Assembly (NCBI RefSeq): GCF_026745355.1
Contig: NC_079205.1
Coordinates: 51,965,783-52,029,782 of the forward strand
Source: Beta vulgaris subsp. vulgaris
Taxonomy: Eukaryota > Streptophyta > Magnoliopsida > Caryophyllales > Amaranthaceae
Length of the DNA stretch: 64,000 nt
Reading direction: 5' to 3'
A model generated the notes under the pieces. That model saw only the letters and a program-made list of their open reading frames with translations, was not told the origin of the DNA and searched no databases. Positions 22,184-33,331 of this stretch are shown here, one piece after another (the stretch's first letter is position 1; each line of letters begins with the position of its first letter). Both the position numbers and the translations under genes were made by a program.

Positions 22184-22923
22184 TGTTAGAAAATGTATAA
22201 GGGTAATGAAAATGACTACTATATGAACAATGAATCTTCTAGGCGTGTTGGGACACTTTCCCAAAAGCAATATTCCTACCCTACACTGAGCACGGGTTAC
22301 AAGGAATTCACTTCCGAGATACAAAGAAGAACAACAAAATATCACGCTCGTTATGAGATTTGTCAAAATAAGTGAAAGAAAGAAAATAATTTGTAAAAGA
22401 TAATGAACTTCTTTTCTTTTATGCAATAGAGAGAATTTTCTTTTATTTTTTATCTCACCCCTTCATCATATGAGTAGTGTCATATATATACTACTGCTCC
22501 ATTATTTCAGAATACAACCGAAACAATGCAATTTACCAACCGCACAAACGTTACAAAACCGCACAAGACCGCAAAGAAACTACCTGCATCGCGAGGTGCG
22601 ACTCACGTCGCGAGGTGCGACCAGCCTCGAAAGCAAAGTTCTGCTTTGCTTAACGACGTCGCGAGGTGCGACCCTGGTCATGGGGTGCGACCAGCCTCGA
22701 CCTTTACTCACTGCTTGTGCGTAACAACCTCGTCGCGAGGTGTGACTTATGTAGCGAAGTGCGACCAGCCTCGCAGGTACAAAGCAAGCATATAGTTACT
22801 TGAATACATTGCTCTTCATCACAGCATAATATAACATATATTCTTTGAATAACAACACCATAACCAAGTTATTCAAGCAATACATCATGAAGTAAACTAA
22901 CACAATACTCTAAATCTCCAACA
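22184..22923 (-). repeat. 5' LTR of the first copia element
   Basis: Same sequence as the 12988-13685 LTR with an extra ~40-base segment at 22242-22283. It includes the GTCGCGAGGTGCGACC minisatellite (about 22590-22770). It should carry the promoter for the minus-strand element, though I did not identify an unambiguous TATA box. Confidence 0.9.
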
Positions 22924-23176
22924 AAAACATTTTGTCAAACTGAACCTTTATTTTTTTAGTTTTTAATCTGTTTTCCTATTTCTAGGGGGACCCTTGTTTT
23001 TTGTTTGGTTTATAGTTGTTCATAGTTCTTTATATAAATATAAACTAGTTTGTGGCCCTTGTTTGCTGCTCAGTAAGTTAGGGATGATGTGGTCTAACAT
23101 GATGTGGTCTCATGAATTGATTGATAAAGGTGGTTTAGTTAAACAACAAAATTAAGAATCAAAAATAGCCCATCTT

Positions 23177-23899
23177 AACTTGTTGTGCGTATTACCCCTG
23201 CCAGTTTAACCAGTATCTTCACTGTTGTAGACCTAGAAATGTTGAGCCTCTAAGGACCCTAACCATCCTACTCCGATGAGCGTACATAATGGGATGGTCT
23301 GGGTACGTAGATCCCAACCATCAATAAAGTAGTTGGGTTTGACCTGGTTATTATCGAGTGATCAGGGCTTTCAAATGGGGCACTACTCAGTGCCCAACAT
23401 GCTCCATCAGAGATACGAGAAACTTGGTCTGATTGAAGGGGCTTTTCAAGGAGGCAACTCATTTTCAGAATGTGAACTGGATAGGGTTTGCAGGATCAGA
23501 AACTATTTGTTGCTACACATATCCTCATTGATATTGATATTCTAAATAAGTTTTGTAGATGAATGACAGACTTTTACATTTATAGCTTGTCTGTATGCTC
23601 CATCAGAAAGTGATGAATTCTGTGAACAAGAGTTAAAATATTTATAGCTATTTTCGGAGCTATGATGGTTAATCAAGAAAGCAACAAAAGATTGTTTCTT
23701 ATCGATCAATACAGTTATACTTCCTTATAGTACTCCTGGATGTCAATATATAAGGAAATGCACAATCTATAAGCAGACCAGCCCATTATGTACGTTTAGC
23801 GGAGTAGGATGGTTGGGGTCCTTAGAGGCTCAACATTTCTAGGTCTACAACAGTGAAGATACTGGTTAAACTGGCAGGGGTAATACGCACAACAAGTTC
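23177..23899. repeat. ~124-bp inverted repeat with ~475-bp spacer
   Basis: The arm at 23177-23300 is repeated in inverse orientation at 23776-23899 with only a few mismatches (including AACTTGTTGTGCGTATTACC and GTTGAGCCTCTAAGGACCC). The spacer includes a protein-like frame (23333-23545, QRYEKLGLIEGAFQGGNSF) that I could not assign. No target duplication was found around the arms. The transcript would fold into a long hairpin. Confidence 0.8.
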
Positions 23900-23904
23900 A
23901 AAGG

Positions 23905-24228
23905 TGAAAATCCATCTCTTTAGGGTTTGTTTATGTAAATGATAAAACATCTAATATCTAATTCATCATGTGCAGCTCACATGTTCACTTACTAGTTGAC
24001 ACCTAGGCACCTTGGATCACGTGAGAATCATTCTAGGGATTGATATTGTAATATTTCTTTTCCTAGTATAAAAGGCTGCATAGGTCAGCTTGTAATACTT
24101 TAACAAACATATCACAAAATATAAGGAGGAGCCGCCATTTGAGCTACCTACCCTTACTTCAATCTTCTGCATTTATTTGCATTCAATACAGCAGATTTCA
24201 TCAAACTCTTACCTTAAACTTGTTTACA
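23905..24228 (+). repeat. 5' LTR (partial boundary) of the second copia element
   Basis: The 3' edge is fixed by the primer site that follows ...GTTTACA. A TATAAAAG box is at 24067-24074, about 160 bases before the LTR end, fitting a U3/R/U5 arrangement. The left edge is uncertain because no second LTR exists for comparison. Confidence 0.65.
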
Positions 24229-24240
24229 TGGTATCAGAGC
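24229..24240 (+). other. Primer-binding site, initiator Met-tRNA
   Basis: TGGTATCAGAGC, complementary to the 3' end of plant initiator tRNA-Met, directly after the LTR. It is the standard copia minus-strand primer site. Confidence 0.9.
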
Positions 24241-24389
24241 TGTAAGAGGTAAGTGGAATCTGTTAAAGTTTGTTGCTTTAATAGTGCAGAAAAATTCTAT
24301 CTTCTGTTATTCAGTTGCTTTAGTCTTTTCTGGGTAACAGTAGAAGATTGATTGTGAAAAAAAACTTCCTTATTTAGTCTTTTTGCATC

Positions 24390-25446
24390 ATGACTGAAAA
24401 AGATACATCAAAAACTACCATTGAGACAAATAGTCCTTTGTATTTGCACCCTTCAGATGGTCCAAATACCTTGAAAGTAGATTGTCTGTTAACAGGGGCT
24501 ACAGACTACAGACCATGGAAAAGATCCATGGAAATCTCTCTTGCAACAAGAGAAAGTTGGGCTTTGTCACTGGGGCTTTGACAAAGTCTAGACTGATTCT
24601 GTCTTGAGAGAAGCTTGGGAAGCTTGCAACAGCATGGTCACAGCCTGGCTTCTTAATAACATGACAGAATCTATAAGAAGGTCAGTGATGTATATGAAGT
24701 CATCAAAAGAAATCTGGTTAAGTCTTAAGCACAGATTTACTGTGAGTAATGGCAGTAGGAAGTATAGACTAAACAAACAAACCTATGAGGTGAAACAAAA
24801 TGAAAGACCTGTGTCTGAGTATTATACAGAACTAAGGGTTCTCTGGGAGGAGATAGAGTCAATGAATGACTATCCTTCTATCACAAGTGTGAACACTGAA
24901 GTTACAACTTATGTTGAAGCTATAAATCAACAAAAGGAAGAATCGAAACTTTTTCAGTTTCTAAATGGTCTTGACCTTTCATATGGGTCCCTGAGAAGTC
25001 ATATCTTGTTGATGCACACCTTACCTACTGTAGAGGGAGCTGTGTCCATGGTTCAACAAGAGGAGTCACAAAATGAAGTGATAGGAAAAGAGAAAGAAGA
25101 AAGTGGAGGCATAGCTCTTTACAGCAAAAATGACAACAAGCCATATTGCACTGTTTGCAAGAAGAATAATCATACAGCTGAGAAGTGCTGGTTCAAAATT
25201 GGTTTTCCTGCTAACAACAATAAATATAAGCAAGGAACCAAGAATATGGACAGCACACAGGAGAATAGAGGTGGATATGGCAAAGGGAAAGGTCAGGCTC
25301 ACACTGGAGGCCAGAATTACAAGAAGAAAAGTGGGTATAATGTTCAACTGAGTGATGGAAGCACTGAGCTTGCAACTGCAATTGCTCAACAGCTTCAGGA
25401 GATGATGAAATTGGGACCTAGCTCTAGTAACCTGGCAACCAAATAG
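24390..25446 (+). pseudogene. Copia gag of the second element, interrupted
   Basis: The frame from 24390 gives a typical copia gag N-terminus (SPLYLHPSDGP, YRPWKRSMEISL), then stops at 24581. Gag resumes from about 24604 through a UBN2-like region to a CX2CX4HX4C knuckle (CTVCKKNNHTAEKC) and a Gly/Lys-rich tail, ending with TAG at 25444. A frameshift or stop near 24580 breaks the protein. Confidence 0.85.
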
Positions 25447-27981
25447 AGAAATGATGACACTGATGATGAAATTGAGAATCACTTTGCAGGTATGGTGTAT
25501 TGTCATTTTGTTAAAAATTTGAGTGATACATGGATAATTGACTCTGGAGCATAAGACCATATGATTGCTAAGCTTGAGAAACTTCATAATGTGAGAAAAC
25601 TAATACAGAAACCTAAGGTGAATCTACCTAATGGTGGTGTTGCTTATGTAACACATGTAGGAAATGTCCTACTTGAAAACGGTATTGAGCTCAAAGAAGT
25701 TTTGTTTGTACCTGAGTTCAAACAAAACCTTTTGTCTGTGCAGAAGTTGTGTGAAAATGATAAGTGTCTTGTAATTTTTCACAAAAATCATTGTGTTCTG
25801 CAGGACTGCACAACACAGGAAATTAGAGACATAGGGAATGCCACTGGGGGACTCTACTATCTTCAAAATCAACCCAACACCAAACAAGACACAAGACTTT
25901 CTAACACCAGACAAGATACAAGACCTTGCTCCAGCCAAAACACATCTCAATCAAGACAACCTTTCTTTGTTTTTAAGAAGTCTAAGGCACACACTAGCCA
26001 ATGTAGTAAAAAGAATGTAACTCACTGTAGTGAGAATTCTGTTTTTGGTGATGCTACTTTGATTAGCAAAGCTTGTAATGAACCTAAAGTTTGCAATGCA
26101 AAGTCTTTTGACTATTCTCTATGGCATGTTAGGCTTGGACATGCTCCCACAAGCAAACTCAAACATATATCCTGCTTGAAAGATTGTATTGAAACTAATC
26201 AGGATGAAATATGTCTTTCTTGTCCTATGGCTAAACTCACAAAATCTCCTTTTCCCTTGAGTAATACCTCAGTGGCAGGGCCCTTTGATTTAATCCATAT
26301 TGATATATGGGGTCCCTATAGAGTGGCTTACAAAGAAAAATTTAGATTTTTCTTGACTATAGTAGATGATTACACAAGGGCAACTTGGGTACATCTACTC
26401 AAAAGCAAGTCTGATTCTCTTAACACTATTAAACAATTTTGTGTATTTGCAAAAACTCAATTTGACAGGAAAGTGAAGGTTATTAGATCTGATAATGCCT
26501 TGGAATTCAAGGACCAAGGATGTGTTGCTTGGTTCACAGATCAAGGTATAATCCATCAAACAAGTTGTGTTGACAGACCACAACAGAATGGGGTGGTGGA
26601 AAGGAAGCATAGACATCTACTTGAAATAAGTAGAGCCTTGAGATTTGGGGCAGGTTTGTCTCTAGCCTATTGGGGAGATTGTGTGGTTACAGCAGCTCAC
26701 ATAATAAATAGACTACCAACACCTATCCTCAAAAACAAAACTCCTTATGAAGTAATGTTTGGCAAGGAACCTGATTACTCTCATTTAAAGGCTTTTGGGT
26801 GTTTTGCTATGGCATATAACCCTGAGAGAAAGAAAGACAAATTTGCTACCAAAGCTGTTCCTTGCATCTTCTTGGGTTATCCTGATACCCAGAAGGGATA
26901 TAAGATGGAAAACCTTCTCACAAAAAGACAATTTGTTTCAAGAGATGTTCAATTTTATGAACATATCTTCCCTCACCTTAAATCTAAAACCTACACCTTC
27001 ATGAATCCTGTGCCCATTGATATACCTAACTTTGTATGTAGTGATGTTGATCCTACTGTGACACATGTACCTGAACCTACACAAGTTGAAGCTGCTTCTC
27101 ATGACTACATATCACCTGAACCTACTTCATCTGATCAGACTCACATCCAAGCTCCTCAGATACCAACCTCTCAACCATCTCCCACTGAGCCTACACAAAC
27201 ACAACCACCTGTTCCCTCACCTACACCCACTAGAAAATCCACAAGAGTCTCAAAAACACCTACCTGGCTTAAAGACTTTGTTACTACCTCCCAAAGAAGC
27301 CTTGCTTCTAATGAACAAGCTGAAGCAGTGACCTCAATAGTGCCAACATCTGTAAATGAGCACTTTGTAAACATGGTGAGAAAAGTAGTAGAGACTACAG
27401 AACCAAAAACCTACTATGAAGCTGCTGCACAATCTGAGTGGGTTTCAGCTATGGAACAAGAGCTTGCAGCTCTTGAGAAAAATGAAACCTGGGAGATAAC
27501 CAGGCTTCCACCTGGAAGAAAAGCAATAGGGTGTAGATGGGTGTATAAGACAAAGTATAGAGCTGATGGCAGTGTAGAAAGGAAGAAGGCAAGGTTGGTT
27601 ATTCAGGGTTATAATCAGAAGAAGGGAGTTGAGTATACAGAAACATATGCTCCAGTAGCAAAAATGAGTACTATAAGGGCTTTATTGGCTGTTGCAGCCA
27701 TGAATAAATGGCATACTTGTCAAATGGATGTGCAAAATGCATTCCTTCATGGAGACTTGAAGGAAGAAATTTTTATGCACATACCACTAGGATACCATCC
27801 ACCTGATGATGATTGTGCAATGCAGAGGGAGAAAGAATTTCAAGTGTGTAGACTAAAAAAGGCTCTCTATGGCCTGAAACAGGCCCCTAGACAGTGGTTT
27901 GCTAAACTGTCTAGTGCCTTACTGACCTTTGGTTTTGTTCAGTCACAAGCAGCATTCTTTGTTTGTTCAAGCAGAAAATGA
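25447..27981 (+). pseudogene. Copia protease-integrase-RT of the second element
   Basis: The protease active site WIIDSGA lies just before a stop codon (about 25551). The long frame from 25561 (806 aa) holds the integrase zinc region (H189, H194, C218, C221), the catalytic triad D248, D311, E347, a Pro/Thr-rich linker, and the RT N-terminal half (GCRWVYKTKYRADGSVERK, QMDVQNAFLHGDL, KKALYGLKQAPRQWF). It ends early by frameshift shortly before the RT catalytic motif. Without the 5' defects it would be a well-preserved polyprotein. Confidence 0.9.
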
Positions 27982-28437
27982 TAACTTCACAGCTGTGTTA
28001 ATATAAGTTGATGACCTGATTATTACTGGCAACAGCCTTGGTGCTATAAACAAGCTGAAAAGTCTCCTCAGCACTAATTTTCATATGAAGGATTTGGGCA
28101 ACCTAAGTTACTTCTTAGGCATGGAGTTCACTATTTCTTCACAAGGGATCTTCATCTCACAAAGGAAGTATGCTCTTGATCTCTTAAAGGAATATGGCAT
28201 TGACAAACTGAAATCTCTCAAGCTCCCTCTTGACACTCACATCAAGTTGGATGTTCAGAAGGGTACTCCTTTACCTAATCCAGAGACCTACAGAAGGATG
28301 GTGGGGCAATTAATTTACCTGACTCTCTCCAGGCCTGATATAAGTTTCTCAGTTCAATTATTTAGTCAGTTTATGCAAGCTCCTACATCAATTCACATGC
28401 AAGCAGCTAGAAGAGTTTTGAGGTATATTAAACAAGC
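27982..28437 (+). pseudogene. Copia RT C-terminus, truncated 3' end of the second element
   Basis: After the frameshift, the RT active site region reads with a stop codon in place of its Tyr (stop-VDDLIITGN, near 28003). The frame from 28085 gives MKDLGNLSYFLGMEF and GQLIYLTLSRPDISF up to AARRVLRYIKQAA, where similarity ends abruptly. RNase H, polypurine tract and 3' LTR are all missing. Confidence 0.85.
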
Positions 28438-28526
28438 AGCTAGAATGTCCTTAAATCATTACTTCGTCTATTATTTATATTTCTAGTTTCAACACTTTTT
28501 CATGGTTTCATATTTTCTTTGGCAGA

Positions 28527-28660
28527 TTCTAAGGGTGAACTTCAGTTGATGAGCGGTTCTATAGGCGTTTGGCATAGTCGTGGTGTTAGGTACCATGTGC
28601 AGTTTAATGAGTTCAACCAACCAATTCGGAAAAGTGGGCATATCTTGGTACGATTTCTAG
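28527..28660 (+). pseudogene. TNPA/Ptta-like CACTA protein fragment
   Basis: A short frame reads SKGELQLMSGSIGVW and VRYHVQFNEFNQPIRKSGHI, resembling the conserved block of plant Ptta/En/Spm-type CACTA accessory proteins. It lies near the right end of the 18.8 kb CACTA element on the plus strand, with a donor-like GGTACG after it and an acceptor-like TTTTTTTTTCAAG near 28780. Only this exon remains recognisable. Confidence 0.55.
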
Positions 28661-29010
28661 GAACTAGTTACCTATTCTTTTCTTTTGTCATTAATTAACT
28701 TTTTAACATCTTTTATAATTGACCATCACTATAATATATCACATTAATTACTTATGTCATTCTTTGTTTTTTTTTTCAAGGATCAAGATGATGGTGAAGG
28801 AAAAGAAGCCAAGGATCCATTATTAAATTAGTACAACTCGTAAAGCTATTAATGATTTGGAAAGGCCTTGTAAAAGATATATTTCTTTTCATCTGTTTTT
28901 TTTGTAAGGTTTTAAGAAGTTGATAGTAGACATTATCTAATTGACTTATTTGTGACCGAACAGAATATTTTAGTGTGTATTTAATCATTAGTGAATTAAG
29001 ACAGATATTA

Positions 29011-29088
29011 ATATTATATATATATATATATATATTTATTATATATATATATATATATATAATTATATATATTATATATATATTATTG
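29011..29088. repeat. (TA)n microsatellite
   Basis: Nearly pure TA dinucleotides, broken by TTATT and AATTA interruptions. Confidence 0.95.
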
Positions 29089-29269
29089 GTCATTTCTACT
29101 TAAGTATTTTTTATTGTAAAATCGCTTATAATATATTATATTTGATCCATATCCAATTAAATAATGACTATATTATTAGATGTTTTTTCTAGGCTAAAAT
29201 CTCGACATTTTTCGTGTTAAGAGTTCTTTTGGCTCTAAAAATTTATTTGTGGAGGTAAAATAATCTTGA

Positions 29270-29569
29270 CGCTGAAATGTGTCTAGAGCATATTGTGCGA
29301 CGCATAAAAGCATTGAGAAACCCAACACAAAACAACGTCACGCATATTTCAAGACGCAGAAAAGGTTGAGACAATCACACAAAAAAAGTGTCACAAGTCA
29401 TACTTGACGCATCTCTGCGTTGAGAATCTCAACGCAGGAAAGCGTCGAGAATCTCTCCACCCTAAAATCTCGACGCTTTTACAAAGCGTTGAGAATCAAT
29501 TTCTCAACGCATTTTTCCGTCTAGAATATTGAGGAAAAGCGTTGAGAAAACACTCTTTTTCTAGTAGTG
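29270..29569. repeat. Right subterminal repeat region of the large CACTA element
   Basis: Many copies of TCTCAACGC and its inverse GCGTTGAGA, with variants such as AAGCGTCGAGAAT, leading to the terminal CTAGTAGTG. These clusters are normally TNPA binding sites. They mirror the left end at 10840-10930. Confidence 0.8.
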
Positions 29570-30362
29570 CACCCTTTCTTCGTTCTCCGTCGACTCCCCC
29601 GTCCCCTGCGCGAAAACCGACCACCCTGAGCGAAAATCCCCCACCTTGCGGGAAAATCTGACAACCCTGCGCGAAAAACCGGCCACCCTGCGCAACAATC
29701 TAACCCACCCTCACGAAAATCCCCCACCTTGCGCAAAAATCCGACCCCCCTGCACGAGCAGTTGATGTGATGGTGAACGAAGAGTGGGAGGGGATAGGGA
29801 GGGATGCTGCCGGGGAGGGGGGGAGGCCGGCGGTGGAAGGGAGGGGGATGCGACAGTTGAGAGGTAAGGGCTGGGGGTGGGGGTGGGGGGTGGGGGTTGG
29901 CCGGGTGTTCGGGCCTGGGTGGAGGGGTGTTGGACTGGGTTAGTGTTAGGGTTTGGGGTAAGGGTTAGATTAGGGTTAGCGTTAGATTAGAATTAGGGTT
30001 TAGGATTAATAATGGCAAAATCGTAAATAAAGCTAACGGTGACTTAATGACAGTTAGAAAAATGGTATTTGGTGAACGTTTTCTAAAACTTAGGAGTATA
30101 TGGTGCATTTCTGAAACATTGAGGGTATATTGTGAATTTGTTAATTTGTCGGGGTATTTGGTGAAAAAATCGAATAAAAATTGCACAAACAACTTCCAAC
30201 TTCAATAGTTACTCCACAAGCATCACCTCAACCATCAAAATGACACCAAGGTAATATTTTGATGGTTAAACACTGAAGCTGCTTGAAAAATATCATCGAA
30301 CAAGCCAACTTATTATGCTGAAGTCTTGTAGAAAGGATGCTACCACACAAACTACCGTGTTA

Positions 30363-30647
30363 CTCCCTCCGTCCCAAATTATTTGCTACATTTATTTTAT
30401 CACAAAGACCAAGGAGGGAGTGGGGACTATTGACATAACAAGAATTAACAAAAAAGCAAATAGGTAAATTGTGGGACCTATGTACTATATATGGAAATAT
30501 TTACAAAAATCAAGGAGGGAGTGATGGCAAATTTGTAAATAAAGTATGGGACCTATGTACTATATATGAAAATAGTTGCAAATGTAACAATAAAATTGGG
30601 ACACACCTAAATGGCAAAATATAACAAATAAATTGGAACGGAGGGAG
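30363..30647. mobile_element. Stowaway MITE
   Basis: TIRs CTCCCTCCGTCCCAAATTATTTG and the inverse GGAACGGAGGGAG, flanked by TA on both sides, the Tc1/mariner Stowaway signature. 285 bp, no coding capacity. Confidence 0.9.
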
Positions 30648-30829
30648 TATAATAAAAGTAGCACATATCCTGAACTTAAAGGTAAAAATTTATTTTGGTG
30701 ATAGGAAAACATTTTGAATACAAAATCTGAAAATCATTTTTAAATAGAGAATCAATAAATTTTTTTTATGTTTAAGTCTTAAGAATTTGAGTCTATTAAA
30801 CGTATAATAGAAAATATTTATAACACATC

Positions 30830-31165
30830 TAGGTGTACCATGCTCATGGTACACCCAAAACTATTTTCTACAAATGAGCAAAATGAGCAAATGAGCAAAA
30901 TGAGCGAATGGACAAAATGAACAAATGAGCAAACATTTTTACTCATTTAAGAAAATGAGCAAACACTTTTATTACAAAATGAGCAAAATGAGCAATGAGT
31001 AAATGAGCAAAATGCCTATATAGCAAATTTGGTGTCAAATGAGCACCTGAAGTTCTTAATTTATTACAAAATACCCCTGGGTGTACCAGGGTGTACCATG
31101 CTCATGGTACACCCGGGTGTACCATGCTCATGGTACACCCGGGTGTACCATGAGTGAACTCCGTA
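30830..31165. repeat. Palindrome array around an AAATGAGC minisatellite
   Basis: Three copies of a 24-base palindrome with arms GGTGTACCATG and CATGGTACACC around CT (30832-30855, 31090-31113, 31116-31139), plus a partial copy after 31140. Between them (about 30862-31010) runs an irregular array of AAATGAGC/AAAATGAGC. It may be a small TIR element with palindromic ends. No target duplication was seen. Confidence 0.75.
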
Positions 31166-32334
31166 TAACATACTTTTGATATAGAATATACGTTTGTTAG
31201 CAAATTTTGGTACAATATTTTTTTGGAATCTAAATTGATTGTATTACACAAAAATTAATTATATATTATATAAAAATGGACTAAATTATCAAATAAAAAC
31301 TAATTATATTATGCGATACCTGGTAAATAGTAACTTATTTTACATCGGATTCGTTCGAGTTTTTTTTATAAGATTTTAACTCAACATTTTTACCTGCATG
31401 TATGTTCAAAGTTTCAGTCCGGGTTCTTTAAGAAAAAACCAGAAAATAGAGGATGATATAATTTGGTCTATGTTTGTCGCATGCTTACGAGCCCAAATAC
31501 AATGGGCTTAGACTATTTGATTTTTTCATTATTCGGTGAAGCGTAGCCCAAAAGGTTTTAAGCTATTTCATTCTTGGGCAAAGTCTAGCCCAATAGTTCT
31601 AAGCTAATAACAAGCATACCTTTCTTTTTCTAAATCTGTAAAGCCTAACCTCCCTAAACCTACGCAAGAGGGTTAAATTATTTAAATAGAATCATTTTAT
31701 AATGGATATAGACTGATCAAAAAATAGTTAGGTAGACTAATTTTATAAAACCACTGGAGAATTAGTACAACAATCTAAAAAGGAACAGACTTAGTGATCT
31801 GATAGTTACTTGTTACCAAACATCAAAAAGAATATCCGTGGAAGAACAGCGAATGACAGAAGAATGATGTGAATCATAAAATCGTCCTAGCTTCATTTCA
31901 ACAATGACATTATACTGGGACTATGACTGAAATCTCTATTAAAATTAACCTTCACTAAAGTGATTAGGTAATTTAATCGTTAAAATTTTAAAGCATTTTA
32001 GAAGATAAATTACGAAAAAACTTTATTTACCGAATAAGTAATCCACCAATTAATAGACTAGATATCAACATTAATAATTAATGCAGTACAATTCACCAGA
32101 GCTGATATTTTTTAATTATTTATTTCTAATGAAATACAACCAACTCGCTAAATATATTAATCTTCGATAAATTAATTCAACCATATTTGAGGAGGACTTA
32201 AAATTTAGACTCTATATTATTAATACGCTTTTTTTTTTCGTGAGGCATCCCTACTCATGTTTGATGACAAATGCAAGCTCCTTAATTACTCATTTTGTAA
32301 CAATCACCTCAAGATATGTTTATAAAAAAAATCA
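31166..32334. other. Intergenic AT-rich DNA
   Basis: About 1.2 kb with no recognisable coding region, LTR or inverted repeat. Composition is strongly AT-rich throughout. Confidence 0.4.
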
Positions 32335-33331
32335 TCAGCTTTTTCACCAAATGCCTCCGAGTTTTCACGAAATTCACCGGATACCGTCGCACTTTTGAAA
32401 ATACACGGGGTACCTATTAGTTTTACGATAATACACTCAAATGCCTTTAATGACTAACGGTTAATTTTCTGTTTTAAAACCCTAATTAATACCTATCTCT
32501 AATCCTAATCCTAACCCAATACCCTAAACTCTAACCCTAACCCTAATCCTAACCATCAGCCCACCATCCCCCCCCCCCACCATCCCACCACCCCAGCAGC
32601 CCCCCTTCACCCACCCCACCCCTGTCGATTTCCCCACCCCCACCATGACAGCCCCCCACTACTCCCTACCTCCACGCAGCCCACGCAGCCCCGAAGCCCC
32701 CACCTTCATAGCTGTAGCCCCCACCCTTGCAGCCCACGCAACCGCGCAACCCCCCTCGCCTCATCGGCATTTGTAGTTTCTCCCTGTTCTCATCTTCGTT
32801 GCTCTTCGTCACTGCAGGGCTACTAGGGGACGGTGCGTGTTTTTCGTGGAAGTGAACAACCTAGAAGCGGAAATTAGCGGGGAGGGGGGATTCGACAAGA
32901 GTGGGGGAAGGTCAGGGGATTCGATGGGGGTGGGGGAGGGTGGGGGATTCGACGGGGTGGGGGAGCTGCGGGAGCTGCGGGAGGGTCGACGGGGGCGGGG
33001 GAGTTGCGGGAGGGTAGGGGAGGGTGGGGGATTCGACGGGGTGGGAGAGCTGCGGGAGGGTCGACGGGGGTGGGGAGCTGCGGGAGGGTAAGGGAGGGGG
33101 AGTTGCTGGGGTAAGGGTGGTGGGAGGGTGGGGGAAGGTAGGGGAGGGTTATGGTTAATTAGGATTTAAATCAGATAATTACGGTTGATGAGTAACGACA
33201 GTTAACATCGTTAGTCATTAAGGGCAATCGGGTGTATTATGCTGAAACTGAGGGGTACCCCTGTATTTTCAAAAGTGCGAGCGTACGCGATGAATTTCGT
33301 GAAAACTCAGAGGTATTTGGTGAAAAAACCG
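32335..33331. mobile_element. Mutator-like element with GC-rich core, copy 2
   Basis: Long TIRs begin TTTTTCACCAAATGCCTCCG on the left, and the inverse right arm begins TTTTTTCACCAAATACCTC; both go on to GAGTTTTCACGAAATTCA. A 9-base duplication AAAAAATCA flanks it (32326-32334 and 33332-33340). The left arm leads into CCCTAA telomere-like DNA (32470-32560) and a C-rich run. The centre is a G-rich irregular minisatellite (GGGGGATTCGACGGGGTGGG units, 32880-33150). No transposase. Related to the split element at 10.2/30.2 kb. Confidence 0.82.

Larger units (their letters stand above)
12988..22923 (-). mobile_element. Ty1/copia retrotransposon, full length but interrupted and degenerate
   Basis: Two direct LTRs (12988-13685 and 22184-22923), both TG...CA, are flanked by the 5-base duplication AAAAC (12983-12987 and 22924-22928). 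Coding order on the minus strand is gag, protease, integrase, RT, RNase H, which is the copia order. A polypurine tract (ATGGGGGAGGAT) directly precedes the 3' LTR near 13686-13697. No standard initiator-Met primer site follows the 5' LTR: the gag ATG begins only about 22 bases later. A 4 kb CACTA element splits the RNase H region. Multiple stops and frameshifts make it non-autonomous. Confidence 0.9.
10788..29569. mobile_element. Large CACTA element (18.8 kb) carrying nested retrotransposons
   Basis: The left end CACTACTAGAAATAG and the inverse of the right end CACTACTAGAAAAAG form the TIR. A 3-base duplication CAC flanks it (10785-10787 and 29570-29572), as CACTA elements make. Subterminal regions carry many short repeats in both orientations (TCTCAACGC, AAGCGTCGAGAA; 10840-10930 and 29270-29560). 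A TNPA/Ptta-like fragment remains at 28.5 kb, but no complete transposase was found. Two copia elements inserted inside it account for about 14 kb. It also carries a captured host gene fragment at 12.2-12.45 kb. Probably non-autonomous now. Confidence 0.85.
10241..30171. mobile_element. Mutator-like element with long TIRs, split by an 18.8 kb CACTA insertion
   Basis: The two outer arms are long imperfect inverted repeats. The left opens GGTTATTTCACCAAATACCCC, and the inverse of the right opens GATTTTTTCACCAAATACCCC; similarity continues for well over 100 bases. A 10-base direct repeat GAATAAAAAT flanks the element (10231-10240 and 30172-30181), the size typical of Mutator elements. Without the insertion it would be only about 1.15 kb, made of AT-rich arms, telomere-like CCCTAA stretches and a GC-rich minisatellite core. 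No MuDR transposase is present. Related elements lie at 32335-33331 and, more distantly, 35646-36790. Confidence 0.8.
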
